Part shown: positions 10,856 through 21,722 of the stretch, piece after piece
How positions within the stretch are numbered: the stretch's first letter is position 1
How the letters are laid out: each line of letters starts with the position of its first letter
Position numbers and translations under genes: made by a program
Notes under the pieces: model-generated
What the model was told of the DNA's origin: nothing
Databases searched by the model: none
The model's input: the letters and a program-made list of their open reading frames with translations, nothing else
Origin: Myotis daubentonii
Lineage: Eukaryota; Chordata; Mammalia; Chiroptera; Vespertilionidae
Assembly (NCBI RefSeq): GCF_963259705.1
Contig: NC_081844.1
Coordinates: forward strand, 42,411,341 to 42,475,340
Direction of reading: 5' to 3'
DNA length: 64,000 bases

Positions 10856-11744
10856 TATGGCATAGTCATCTGATAATAGGTTAACTGTTCAACAATTGAC
10901 AAGGTGTATCTGGCTTTGAGAGGTGATTTTACATGTAAGAATTTACATTTTTTTAACATACCACTATATTATGAAAATAGATCTTTAGGGCCCAACATGA
11001 AGACTTTAGGAGAATACCACAATGAAATATGAATCTACATAATCAAGGAGTGTATGAATCTGTATCTCCTTGCAGAAATAACTACTATTGAAGTCTAGTA
11101 CAAGACCCAAGAGGGAGGACTAAGTTAAAGCTGAGACATTCCACAATTCTCTAAGAAATCTCTTTTTATCAGAACTAGGTCACTGATCATTTAGTAACTG
11201 CCATGACCGCCAGTGTCTTGGAGGAGGCTGTGGATATTCCTGTGAAAGGCCCTATTATTCTAACAACAAAAGTTATTAAATTGCCACTTTGTACCTCTCC
11301 AGACTGAATGAAGAGCTCCCGCCTGGTACTTGCCCTCCAACATGTTTACAATTATGCTCGCCAGTTTCATCCCAATAGCATGCCTTGCTCTTAGGCACAT
11401 GTTTATCATGCATTGTTCATAGCTCCTGTACTTTTTACTTCGCTGTGATTAAACTGACAGCAGGGTCTGAAGGTCGAAGGAAATGAAAGAGAAAAAGAGG
11501 GAGACCATTTTATGTGGGACCATTGTAATTATGCTTCCACGATAGTTTTGTGTTTTGGCACTGGCTACAAAAAGGGGCAGCCACATCGCCGTCCTTTCTA
11601 ACACTGGTACAAACAGCCTTGCAAATAAGCTATTAATAGCATTCTCTCTTCTCCAAACAATCCTCTTTTTCTGCCTCTTCCCACATCACTAGTACAAAAA
11701 AATTTGCCTAAAATGTACAATATTTAAATTATGCTTAAATTATT
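10856..11744. other. Unique DNA; possible conserved noncoding element at about 11,170-11,660
   Basis: No repeat and no open frame are visible. From about 11,170 the composition becomes balanced and complex, with homeodomain-like cores (GTAATTATGC, GCTATTAATAGC) and no slippage tracts for ~490 bp. In a repeat-saturated window this absence of decay is compatible with a conserved element, but conservation cannot be judged from one sequence. Confidence 0.3.
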
Positions 11745-11890
11745 ATTATGAACTTATTCATGCATCGTGTACCTCCATAAACAGATTATAAACTCCTGGG
11801 GAGAGGAACTATGATCTCTGGTGTACTGTTGAACCCAGCAGCAGCACCTGGTACAGAGTAGGCAGATAATAGATATTTAACAAATGAAAC
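11745..11890 (+). repeat. L2 LINE 3' end
   Basis: AGATTATAAACTCCTGGGGAG, ACCTGGTACAGAGTAGGCAG and GATATTTAACAAATGA follow the L2 3'UTR pattern and end at the expected terminal repeat unit. Confidence 0.65.
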
Positions 11891-12089
11891 TCAGTTCCCA
11901 AGAAAAATACCACCAAGACCTTAAATAGGAAAGGAATGCCTTAATAAATCACCTTCTACCTACTTATCTGTTTCTGTAGCTCACTCTAAATTTTTTTGGA
12001 CTCTAAATATGTATGACTTGAGCAGAATCTAACCCACTCTCTTCTTAGCTTTCCAAGAGCAAAATCTGGCCCCAAAAAATCTTTGTTCC

Positions 12090-12395
12090 AATCTTTTCCC
12101 CCTCATTTATGACCCTTCCTCTCTGAGATGCCCTTCAGATTCCCTACCTCCACATGTCATGGTTGATCCTCTTTCTTTCATGAAGCCTAGCCCAACTACT
12201 GCATTTCAAACTGATCTTTTCCTCTTCATATTCCTATTGTATTTATTGTCATGCAATTCTCCTTGTGTTGATTCATGTTGTGAATCCTCCCCCTACAATT
12301 GAACTCTTAGAGCTCAGTAACATTTACTAGTATACTTTAATAGCACCTAACACATGATGCACAGCAGAAACTCAATACTTGCTTAGTAAGTTTTT
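12090..12395 (+). repeat. L2 LINE 3' region
   Basis: CCTCTCTGAGATGCCCTTCAG, TCATGAAGCCTAGCCCAAC, TATTGTATTTATTGTCATGC and AGCACCTAACACATGATGCACAGCAG match the order of L2 3' coding and UTR blocks. Confidence 0.65.
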
Positions 12396-12689
12396 TTTTT
12401 CTAAAGTGAGAGAAAAGCATTTACTCAATGCGCTCACATCTCTCCCACCTTCCTTCTTAGTTCATCCAAAAGGCAAAGATGCCAAATCAATTGGTCTTAT
12501 TACAGAACACTGATTGGGCCAAATTTACTTTTGGGGGATGACTTTTAAAAATCACTCACTTATTAAACCATTATTTATCGAGGTCCTCAATAAATAATAA
12601 TTGCTCTATGGAACAAGGCAGACACACTGGGGATTTGCAGTGAATAGACTTACAACTCCCTCTGTAGTAAGAAGTGACAATAAAGACAT

Positions 12690-13905
12690 CAACAAACAAA
12701 TGAGGTCATCTTAGATTAAAGAATACAAAGAATAAATAGAACACAGTAAAGAGACTGTCTTAGAGAGGTAATTTATTTAGTTTAAGGTGTCAGAAAAGGC
12801 CCAAGGAGGTGAGAATTTAGCCTAAATAAAGAGAAGGAGCCATTATGCAAAGATCAGATGAAGCAAGACCAAAGAGGATGGAGGAGAGCCAGGAGTAAGG
12901 TGGGGGGCAAGAAGTGAAGAGTCACCAGACCAGGAAGCACCAGGAGGGCGATAATGTCCAGGTTAGCCAGGAGGTTGACATTTTGTTCTAAACTAGATGC
13001 CCGGTGCACGAAATTCATGCATGGGGTAGGGGGTATCCCTCAACCCAGCCTGCACCCTCTCCAATCTGGGACCCCTCAGGGGATGTCTGACTGCCGGTTT
13101 AGGCCCAATCCCTGTTCGGGCCTAAACCGGCAGTCAGATATCCCTCTCACAATCCAGGACCACTGGCTTCTAACTGCTCGCCTGCCTGCGTGCCTGATTG
13201 GCCCTAACTGATTCTGCCTGCCAGCCTGATTGCCCACAACTGCCCTCCCCCACTGGCCTGATCACCCCCAACTGCCCTCCCCTGCCAGCCTGATCGCCCA
13301 CAACTACCCTCCCCTTCCACGACCCGCCTCCTCCACCGGGACCTGCCTCCTCCGCACGAGGCGGCGGAGACACCACGACGGGCTTCCTCCAAGGCGCACA
13401 GAACCATGGGACCCCCAGGCCTCACCGCGTGGAGTGGCCACTGGGCCCCACCTCTGCTGTGCATGTGGCCATCTTGTGGCAGCCATCTTGTGATGCCATA
13501 GTGCAAGGGCGTGACTACACCTAAGCTTTTATTATATAGGATAGAATGGGAAGCCACTGGAAGATTTTAACAGGAAAGAATATGAACTGATTTATAATTT
13601 AAACCCTAATCCTGGCTGTGGCACTGGGAATGATTGTGATAAGGCAAGAATGGAAACAGGGCTGTAGTTACAACACTGTAATCCATGCAGTAATCCCGGC
13701 AGGAAGTGATAGAGGCCTGGATTAGTGTGGCAGCAGTGAAAAGAGTGAGAAGTGTATGGATTCAGAAGACATTTTGGTAGTAAAACCAAGAAGACTTATT
13801 GATGGATGAGACATTGTAGACATGAGTAAGGACAAAGGAGAAATTTAGGGTGACTTATAGACTTTTGGCCCAAGCAATTGGGTGCCATTAACTGATATGG
13901 GAAAG
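12690..13905 (-). repeat. L2 LINE antisense, split by a Helitron
   Basis: The left half (12,690-12,992) runs up to GACATTTTGTTCTAA and the right half (13,542-13,905) resumes with GAATGGGAAGCCACTGGAAG, a join that is continuous in L2 antisense. The 549-bp Helitron at 12,993-13,541 sits exactly between them, so the L2 is older. It is paralogous to 5520-6400 and 47,168-47,955. Confidence 0.7.
12993..13541 (-). mobile_element. HeliBat-type non-autonomous Helitron
   Basis: On the minus strand it begins TCCTATATAATAAAAGC after an A and ends ...GTGCACCGGGCATCTAG before a T, the Helitron A|T insertion rule with 5' TC and 3' CTAG. The TGCATGAATTTCGTGCAC hairpin lies just before the end. A second perfect hairpin (13086-13138, 21-bp arms) lies ~90 bp inside the 3' end, and a degenerate ~38-bp tandem repeat occupies 13,190-13,320. 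No Rep/helicase coding is present. The GC-rich interior explains the overlapping open frames here, which are not genes. Confidence 0.88.
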
Positions 13906-13959
13906 AGTTGGGGATATGCAGGTTTAAAATAGGGGTTGGATATGGAAACCCCTATTTTA

Positions 13960-14004
13960 GATATGTTCATTTTTTATTTTTTATTATTATTTTAGAGAGG
14001 GGGG

Positions 14005-14047
<43 letters not shown>

Positions 14048-14188
14048 ATATCCACTTGTTCCACTTTATTTATGCATTCACTGGTTGATTCCTGTATGTG
14101 CCCTGACCAGATTAAACCCATAACCCTGGAGTATTGGGACAATGCCCTAACTAACTGAGCTACCTGGCCAGGGCCTGGATATGTTAAT
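13960..14188 (-). mobile_element. Ves-like tRNA SINE with (GA)n expansion
   Basis: The target duplication GATATGTTCAT / GATATGTTAAT flanks the unit. On the minus strand it shows a GGCCAGGTAGCTCAGTTAG head and a B-box region, with the pyrimidine stretch expanded to about 16 CT units (14,011-14,043). It is more diverged than most Ves copies here and may be an older subfamily. Confidence 0.8.
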
Positions 14189-16699
14189 TTCAAAATGACT
14201 GTTAGGCATTCAGTTAAGTCCATGCAGAAGAATCAATTAAGTCACCACGGTTTATCATGGGAACCTGCAACCATTTCTTTCTTTTTGCATGGCTACCTAA
14301 GCTGGCTGATCATTGCTTCCATGATGCAACAGAAAGTTCCGGTACCATATCGTTACCCAGAGGTGAAGCATGCAGGATTTCACTTTTTAGGACTATGAAG
14401 AAGTGAAAGCTCTACACTGACCTCTAGTCTAAACCACACACTCCATCCTAGGAGCATGGACATCACATAATAAGGAATGTTAATTTGATTAAGACCAAAA
14501 GTATGTGATCCTAGAGTCCAGGTTTTTATTTCTCCATCCAACCATTTACTACCTAGTTTAATTTGCATTTCTGCACCCATACCTATATGCAGCAAATGAT
14601 AGGAAGAAGCTGAAAAATACCCAATGGTCATACAACTCTCTTGAGACTTATGTTAATATCACCTCACTCTCTAAGTCTATGACCTTGAGAGCTGCCATTA
14701 AGAAACTATTTCTTTCATTAGAATTTCTGAAGTTACCTGATCCTTTGTACTGCATTGCTAAAATGTTTTCCCATTGGGTGAAACTATTTATGTTATGGGG
14801 GAGTGGGTGGTGATATCATGCTTAGATATGGCTCAAAAAAATGTGTTTTTAAAAGCAAATACAGTATTTCTTATTTAATGATGTTCTTTGTATGAATGAC
14901 TCCCTTGAGAGAGGTGTCCTATAGGTAAATGCCATCAAGTAATATCCAGTTCCTAACCTTATCCTAGAAAAGAGCTGATACAACTTCTGTATAAAAATTT
15001 CACTGTTTTTGTTAATATATATCACAGCTAATATCCTTCAGAAAATAAGGTATTAAACTGTGTCTATAATGGAAGTATTTGCAAAAGGAGCTTTAGGATT
15101 TTTTAAATGACCTAACAATAATCTAGGTTGTGGAAAATAAACAGAAGCATAATTGTCATTGTGAGAAATCCTAGCAATCCTTTGTAAAAATATCAACCAT
15201 CAATTCACCAAAGCAATAATAAATTGAGAACAGAAAAGTCCAAGCAAGCACACACAATAGTATCTTGCTTATTGATGGGTATTAAGTATTGACAGACATT
15301 CTCATGGCTCTCATACATGTATATTCCTAAACAAGCACCTACACCAATAGTTTTAATACTCACTCCCAGCAAAAGACCTTATTTAAAATACACTGAAATT
15401 CTCTTTATCTGTCTCCACACTGTAGGGACTAAGGCCATATTTGAGTCAAAGCTCCAAATGATTTAATGAGCAAAATATCCAGAAAAATACAAGGGTTCCC
15501 CTCTGCCTCTCATGAGAAATTAATCAAAAATTAAGTCTTCCCCAAAGGATGTCCAATGCCCCCTCCCCCACCCCCATCAAGAAAAATCCTGTTGCTTTCC
15601 TCATATCAGCAGTTGTGCAGTAACTCTATACTGAATCTCAAGAAACTAAAGAGTTTTCTATTTAAAGACCTGATGAAAATATACCTAGCATGAATTCTTA
15701 TGGGAATGAGAAGTTGCGTTTATGCTCAGTGTAGCTTCTCTGGTTGCCCTGATGAAATATCTCAGAATTCAAGGTAGCACTTTTCTTAATGGCCTAGAGG
15801 CTGCTAACTCCAACCTGGAACCCAGAGCCTCTGCAAAGACTAAGGGCTAGCCTTGGGGCTAGCCTTTGCAGCTCTGCATCAACCCCGCCTGATTTTGAAC
15901 TACCTCTCCCACCCCACTGAAGTTTTTCTCCTTTTTCTGTTATCAATCACTGGCCAAAGTCTTTTATGTTCTTTATTTCTCACTCACATGGCATCTTCTC
16001 CTCAGTGTTTAAATTGTTGAGGAATCCACAGAGTCAAAGTTTAAGGTGTAGATACAAGAAGATATTCCTTGCTCCCTCCCACCGCTTCCCCAGGTCACTG
16101 AACTGTTTCTCTCTGCACCCAACTTTGTATTTTAAATAGATAATTTCTGAGATATTGTGTGACTTTTAAACCAAAGCCTAATTCAATGGAAGGAAGGAAA
16201 TCAGAGCTTCTCTGTGCTTATGGTTTTATTATTTACAACTCAGCTATGCAGCATGAAGGAGTGGTATAAAACAGAAAGCACAGCCATGCTTGCCTCTTAA
16301 GCTTTCTTGGTGTTTTTACAGCTCATCAGGAGGAAGTTGCCTGTGCCCAACTCAACTAAAAATAATGCCTCAAAAAGCCAGCCTTGTTTTGCAGGTGTTA
16401 CACATTGCTGTTTTTAATGTAATTTATGTGGAAGGATAATTATGCAGTGGCCCTCAACTTTGCCTCACAGTCATTTATCATAACTATTTCTTGGTGATAA
16501 TGTGCTACTGGAGACATGTAAGATTTCTATTTCAATGAAGAAGAATTTATGAAACTTTGTCCATGGCTTTGATGAAGCAGAGGACTAAATGCCAGTATAA
16601 CTGAAATGCAGGGCACATTTTTGTAAAGCTACCCTGGGGAAAAACAAAACAAACACACAATAGTAACTATAAAAAAAATCCCTGGGCATTTAAGCTATA
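14189..16699. other. Long unique stretch, no gene supported
   Basis: Some 2.5 kb contain no recognisable transposon and no sustained coding frame. Sequence at about 16,300-16,520 is complex and free of slippage tracts, like a possible conserved noncoding element; this is a weak inference. Confidence 0.4.
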
Positions 16700-16890
16700 A
16701 ATATTTATAGTATCTTCTATTTGTATAAGCACTTTATGGTTACAAAGAGATGCTCATTCATTCTGTCACTTAATCCCCACAACACCTTTGTGATAAAGGG
16801 AGAAACGCTTTTTTTTTTCTTTCTATTTTCCAAATTGCACAACCATGACTCAAAGGCTGGTAAGTGGCCTGGGCTTGCACCTAGATCTAG
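16700..16890 (+). repeat. MIR-like SINE
   Basis: TAAGCACTTTATGGTTA, CACTTAATCCCCACAACACC, CAAATTGCACAACCATGACTC and GGTAAGTGGCCTGGGCTTG match the MIR core and 3' half in order. Confidence 0.65.
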
Positions 16891-17041
16891 CACTTTCTCA
16901 TCACAATGCTAATAATGTACTGTCCTTCAAATCTGAGGCCAAGGTCTTTGTGTTGCTTTACCTAGCAATCATGACAGGCAAAATGTGCCATAAACATTCT
17001 GTAGCCTAGCCATCTTGTCTAGTGATGCATATTGCTTAAAA

Positions 17042-17307
17042 GGCTGGTCCCAGCCCTTGCTGGTTTGGCTCAGTGAATAGAGCGTCAGCCTGTGGACTGA
17101 AGGGTCCCAGGTTTGATATAGGTCAAGGATTGTGGGCTCAATCAACATTAAGGGGTGTACAGGAGGCAGCCGATCAATGATTCTCTCTCATCATTGATGT
17201 TTCTGTCTCTCTCCCCCTCTCCCTTCTTCTCTGAAATCAATAAAATTATGTTATAAATAAATAAATTAAATAAGTAAATAAATAAATAAATAAATGGCTG
17301 GTCCCAG
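17042..17307 (+). mobile_element. Ves SINE with perfect 12-bp target duplication
   Basis: GGCTGGTCCCAG occurs at 17,042-17,053 and 17,296-17,307. Between them lie the tRNA head (TGGCTCAGTGAATAGAGCG), B-box region, ATCAATGATT core, pyrimidine block and an AAAT-rich tail grown into (AAAT)n. The duplication sits directly at both ends, so this copy is complete. Confidence 0.93.
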
Positions 17308-18589
17308 TTGTGGATTCAGTCTATAAATGTGAACTAGACTGTTTTATTTAACTACTGTGTGTGGACATCAAAATTGTGATCTTGATTACACTAGCACCAT
17401 GCTTTAACCAGAATATTTTTTTCCAGTTACTAGAACAGGTTTACAGGTATCTATCCATACTCTGATATGATGCAAGTTTTTAACAAAAACGGGAGCTCTG
17501 ACCAGAATGAAGACACCTGGTGCTTCACTGATCAGAGTCATTATTAAATATTTATGTTCTATTGAGATTGAGGCACAAAGGGTGCTACACTGTCCTCTTG
17601 CCATTGTCTATATCAGCCAAAGAAGGATTTTACAATCATTCTACTCATTTGAATAATCCACAGGGGGAGGATTACTGACATGGAGTGCTCTTAAAAGGAT
17701 GGCAGTTAATAGAATTGGGATGAGCTATGCTCACCGAGATTACAGAGCAAAGATTTACGTCCCTAGATGGGACGGTGCTTTTGTTTTTCTAGTGCTATGC
17801 ATTTCCTCCCACCAGACAGGACAAATACATTCCATTTAATTTATAGTATTGGTCTTCAACTTGGTCCTATTTTACATGTAGGACCTACAAGAGTTTGGCA
17901 TTCTTCTCCCATAGTGTAGCTGACCACTAAGGAGGGATCTAGGGATCTGAATGATATCTTTGATACCAAGACGTTCTTGGGTCCATCCTGAACATTTCCA
18001 AAGCTCATGAATAAGCCCATAGGTTATGAGATGCCTGGAGCAAGGAACAAAGTGTCTGGATATAACTCCTGAAAAGGCTTCATGTACAGGATGATTTCTC
18101 CCATTTAGTTTGATAATGACTTGGTAATGATGGTAGGACTGTGCGGAAACTGTCTCCACGGGGGGAGGGGGGGGTTAATTTTAGAAACTTTGTCAAAATA
18201 GATTCCTTTGAACTGGGTGTGGGGCTTCATGCTGCTGCTCCCATAATGATGGTCGACATCAGGAGGCCAATCAATGTTTCCAAGATCCCGCCAGCCACTC
18301 TGGTGCCTCCCTCACTATTTCCTCTAGAACTTCACAAAAGTTGTAGCAATGCAGGAGAGATTCCAGGGATAGTAACACAATAACATTTTCCTGACTGTGT
18401 TGTAGTGGGAGAAAGAGAATAGAAACTTGCAGAGGAAAGGAAAATGTGAGAAAATACTAGGAGATTGAGTATAGTGTTCTAATGCAGGTCAAACCCAAAA
18501 TCACTGCCTCCTACTTCTGAATCTGGAAACAGGCCAATGAAGCAATGAAAACACAGCTCACATCTTTTTATATTAATATGTATAATTAT
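17308..18589. other. Unique DNA; unexplained short minus-strand frames at 17,800-18,300
   Basis: No repeat is recognised. On the minus strand, 18,159-17,872 is open for 95 codons, and other frames over the same bases also read like protein for short distances (for example MGLFMSFGNVQDGPKN in another frame). This could be a frameshifted processed pseudogene, but I recognise no family and see no A-tail or target duplication. Confidence 0.25.
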
Positions 18590-18800
18590 AGCTAATGTGC
18601 ACTGAGCAGTTACTATATGCCTGCACATAGCACTTTACATGAATAATTTCATTTTCCTGCACAAGAAGTCTACGAGGTACCAACGTTATCCTCATTTTAC
18701 TAATAGGGAACGTGGTATTTAAAGAGGCTTAGTGACTTGTCCAAGCATACTTGTTATCAATCCTGTATTCTCTTAATTCTGGATCCCACACAGCTTCCCA
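18590..18800 (+). repeat. MIR SINE
   Basis: ACTGAGCAGTTACTATATGCC, AGCACTTTACATGAATAATTTC, ATCCTCATTTTACTAATAGG and AGTGACTTGTCCAAGC are MIR blocks in order. Confidence 0.75.
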
Positions 18801-18904
18801 CTAGACTTTTGCCAGAGGATGTTGTCTGTGAAATGCTTCTGCTCTGTGGGGCTCCCTCAGTTTGTCCTACACACTAAGGCAGCTTCCCAGGTCTTACACC
18901 GTCT

Positions 18905-19065
18905 CAGGACTTAGATGAAAGGCAGCCAGGTATAACAGAAAGAATGAAGAGTCAAAACCTTTTCCAGCAGATGTACTTGCGAGACAGGCAAACCTGAGCT
19001 AATCATTTGGCCTATCAGAACCTGATATAAAGCAGGAATAACATTTTCTCTTCCAACCTAATAGT
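18905..19065 (+). repeat. MIR-like SINE fragment
   Basis: AGGCAGCCAGGTATAACAG, GAGACAGGCAAACCTGAGC and AATCATTTGGCCTATC resemble the second MIR pattern (5' and middle part). Confidence 0.45.
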
Positions 19066-19791
19066 TATTAGTATAAGAATCAGAGTGGGCTGGGGGGGCT
19101 TAATCTGTTTGGGTAATCTTACCCATGACCCCTTTTGGGTGGGTGGTTTCTAGGTATTTCCAGAGGTTAAAAAGAAAGATTATCAGGGAGCAGCCTTAGA
19201 ACATTCATGTAACAAACTCACTCATCTTCCTTCTCCTCTCTAATCTCTCCTTAATGAAAATTAGTTGAAAATGAATGGCAGATTTCACAGTTATCTTGGG
19301 GTTCTCACTTAGCCTCTTGATTGCCTTACCTGCCAAATAAGTATGATCTGTACTGTCCAATACAGAGTACTAGCCACATGTGGCTATTTCAATTTAATTA
19401 TTAAAATTTTAGTTCTTCAGTCATACTAGCCACATTTCTTTTTTTATTTATTTTTTATTTTTTTTTATTAAATCTTTATTATTCAGATTATTACATTTGT
19501 TCCTCTTTTTTTCCCCCCCATAATTCCCCTCCTCCCAGCTCCCACCCCACCCTCCACCCTTACTCCCCACCCACTGTCCTCATCCATAGGTGCACGATTT
19601 TTGTCCAGTCTCTTTTCGCATCTCCCACACCCCTTTCCCCCCCCAAGAATAGTCAGTCCATTCCCTTTCTATGTCCCTGATTCTATTATGATCACCAGAT
19701 TATTTATTCACTTTATTCTTGGAGTCACTTGTTGATAGATGCATATTTGTTGTTCATAATTTTTATCTTTACCTTTTTCTTCTTCCTCTTC

Positions 19792-20682
19792 TTAAAGGAT
19801 ACCTTTCAGCATTTCATATAATCCTGGTTTGGTGGTGATGAACTCCTTTAGCTTTTCCTTATCTGTGAAGCTCTTTATCTGACCTTCCGTTCTGAATGAT
19901 AGCTTTGCTGGATAAAGTAATCTTGGTTGTAGGTTCTTGGTATTCATCACTTTGAATATTTCTTGCCATTCCCTTCTGGCCTGCAAAGTTTCTGTTGAGA
20001 AATCAGCTGACAGTCGTATGGGTATTCCCTTGTAGGTAACTGGGTTTCTTTCTCTTGCTGCTTTTAAGAGTCTCTCTTTGTTTTTTGCTCTTGGCATTTT
20101 AATTATGATGTGTCTTGGTGTGGTCCTCTTTGGATTCCTTTTGTTTGGGGTTCTCTGGGCTTCCTGGACCTGTAAGTCTATTTCTTTCACCAGGTGGGGG
20201 AAGTTTTCTGTCATTATTTCTTCAAATAGGTTTTCAATATCTTGCTCTCTCTCATCTTCTGGCACCCCTATAATTCTGATGTTGGTGTGCTTGAAGCTGT
20301 CCCAGAGGCTCCTTACACTATCTTCGTATTTTCGGATTCTTTTTTCATTTTGCTTTTCCGGTTGGGTGTTTTTTGCTTCTTCGCATTTCAAATCTTTGAC
20401 TTGATTCTTGCGCTCCTCTGGTCTGCTGTTGGGTGTCTGTATAATATTTTTTATTTCAGTCAGTGTATGCTTAATTTCTAGTTGGTTCTTTATCACAACA
20501 TCGAGGGTCTCATTAGATTTCTTGAGGATCTCACTACATTTATCGGCGGTCTCACCAGTCTTTTCGAGGGCCTTACTAAGTTTATCGGCAGCTTCCAGAC
20601 AGTTCTTAAGAGACCTTAAAAGTGTGGTTCTGAACTCAATATCCTCCATTGACAGTTTTGTCCTGTTTCTTTGTCTCCGCAT
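19792..20682 (-). CDS. LINE-1 ORF1-type RNA-binding protein, intact (296 aa)
   Basis: A single uninterrupted frame encodes 296 residues. An alpha-helical, heptad-rich N-terminal half (about 20-125) fits the trimerising coiled coil of L1 ORF1p. Residues ~133-225 fit the RRM, with NIRIIGVPE at 134-142 and EENLFEEIM-like helix text at 148-157. Residues ~226-292 fit the C-terminal domain (LSADFSTETLQARREW, then FITTKPGLYEML). Family function is to coat its own RNA and act as a nucleic-acid chaperone in the retrotransposition particle. The coiled coil differs strongly from that of the full-length L1 at 36.7 kb but closely matches the copy at 56.9 kb, so the two ORF1-only copies form one lineage. 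No ORF2 follows. The start is the first Met after stops; expression is not known. Confidence 0.88.
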   Translation of the reverse strand: MRRQRNRTKLSMEDIEFRTTLLRSLKNCLEAADKLSKALEKTGETADKCSEILKKSNETLDVVIKNQLEIKHTLTEIKNIIQTPNSRPEERKNQVKDLKCEEAKNTQPEKQNEKRIRKYEDSVRSLWDSFKHTNIRIIGVPEDEREQDIENLFEEIMTENFPHLVKEIDLQVQEAQRTPNKRNPKRTTPRHIIIKMPRAKNKERLLKAARERNPVTYKGIPIRLSADFSTETLQARREWQEIFKVMNTKNLQPRLLYPAKLSFRTEGQIKSFTDKEKLKEFITTKPGLYEMLKGIL

Positions 20683-21397
20683 TTTTTATGCTTTCTTGGT
20701 ACACCCCCTAGTGGTCTTTGTGTGCAGTCTTGTTGCCTTTAAGCCTTGATTGATGTCGGCAATACCGGGGGTGATTTGACCTCCAGGCTAACTGGCTATG
20801 AGAGTCCACTGTGTCTGTAGTGGGAGGGCTTCTGTGCTGGATCTCTAGGGCGGTGCTAATCTAGCGTTTGCCTGAGGCTATCCGGCAAATGGTTCTGCGC
20901 CGGGCTTGGGTGGGGCAGGTCCCCGGGGATCTACAGGGCAGGCGGAGTGAGCAGTTATGGCTGCTCTCAGTTCCTTCCCCAGGGGCTCTGCCTCTCAGAG
21001 TCCCAGCAAGGCTGCAAACCTCGGAGAGAAAGCTGCCTTAGAGTTCCGACCAAAGCCAGACAGTCCCGCTTCTCCCGTTTGAGTCTTGGTCCCCAGAGAC
21101 TCGCCCGGATCTGGAGCTCAGAGTCTGAAACTCCCTTCCGATTGAAAACAACAACCGCGCCCTCCACCGAGCCCGCTTCGCGCGCACTCCGCACCTGAGT
21201 ATTTCACTTCAGCACTGCGCCTCCTCTGAGTCTGGGTATGATATTCTCTTTCCTCCTAGTTGTAGAATTTCCACTCAGCCAGCCTTCCTGTGGTTCTGGA
21301 TGCTGTCTGTTCTGTCCTTTAGTTATATCTCTGAAGTGGTTGTTCAAGGGCAGCAATCTCCGGCGTTAACCTATGCCGCCATCTTGGTTTCTCCCTC
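20683..21397 (-). promoter_or_regulatory. 5'UTR/promoter of the HAL1-like element
   Basis: This CpG-containing 715-bp block precedes ORF1. AAGATGGCGGC lies about 13 bases from the 5' end, the position and sequence of the YY1 site that sets transcription start in human L1. The same motif starts the element at 56,002. Promoter activity is inferred from this parallel. Confidence 0.6.
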
Positions 21398-21613
21398 TTT
21401 TTTAAAAAATATATTCTTATTGATTTCAGAGAGGAAGGGAGAGGGAGAGAGAGATAGAAACATCAATGATGAGAGAGAATCATTGATTGGCTGCCTCCTG
21501 CACTAGGCATCAAGCCCGCAACCCAGGCATGTGGCCTTGACCAGAATCGAACCCAGGAGCCTTCAGTTGACAGGCTGACGCTCTATCAACTGAGCCAACC
21601 CAGCTAGGGCCAA
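21398..21613 (-). mobile_element. Ves SINE fused to the 5' end of the HAL1-like element
   Basis: The SINE is complete on the minus strand: GGCCCTAGCTGGGTTGGCTC head, A and B boxes, core, pyrimidine block and A-rich tail. Its tail joins the HAL1 5' end directly and its head joins the outer target copy at 21,614. No separate duplication surrounds the SINE alone, so SINE and HAL1 share one integration. Template switching during reverse transcription is the likely cause. Confidence 0.85.
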
Positions 21614-21722
21614 ACTAGCCACATTTCAAGTGATTACACAAGACTAGTAGCTACTGCGTTGGCAATACAGAAATAAAACATTTCCGCCATCTCAAAAAGT
21701 TATATTGGACAGCAATGATCTG

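Larger units (their letters stand above)
19439..21397 (-). mobile_element. ORF2-less LINE-1 (HAL1-like), full length
   Basis: On the minus strand: a 5' end GAGGGAGAAACCAAGATGGCGG, a 715-bp 5'UTR, one intact ORF1, then only ~350 bp of G-rich 3' sequence, an AATAAA signal and an A-tail. No endonuclease, reverse-transcriptase or zinc-knuckle coding follows ORF1, whereas a standard L1 has ~3.8 kb of ORF2. The A-tail abuts the target copy ACTAGCCACATTTC (19,425-19,438), and the second copy (21,614-21,627) lies beyond an adjoining Ves SINE. This is the HAL1 (half-L1) plan described for some mammals. It would need ORF2 protein supplied in trans. Confidence 0.9.
19343..21722. mobile_element. Old hAT-Charlie MITE, split by a HAL1-Ves insertion
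   Basis: The 8-bp duplication ATGATCTG lies at 19,343-19,350 and 21,715-21,722. Inside it, TACTGTCCAATA and TATTGGACAGCA are near-perfect terminal inverted repeats. The interior (TAGCCACATGTGGCTATTT) is the common mammalian MER-type hAT MITE. A 2.2-kb retroposon unit interrupts it at ACTAGCCACATTTC, which is single-copy in the MITE consensus I remember and duplicated here. Confidence 0.85.

Noticed and set aside
13170..13557. Overlapping open frames up to 117 codons on both strands
   Set aside because: They lie wholly inside a GC-rich Helitron with tandem repeats; no domain, and frames on both strands are open at once because stops are scarce in GC-rich DNA.
15840..15872. Local repeat GGCTAGCCTTGGGGCTAGCC
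   Set aside because: A short palindromic/duplicated word of a kind expected by chance in 64 kb; no flanking structure.
20078..20749. Plus-strand frames of 79-113 codons
   Set aside because: Antisense shadows of the minus-strand ORF1 coding region.
21398..21613. Possible functional tRNA gene (A and B boxes)
   Set aside because: The boxes belong to the Ves SINE head; no cloverleaf with acceptor stem pairing, and the SINE body follows. The same holds for the other Ves copies.
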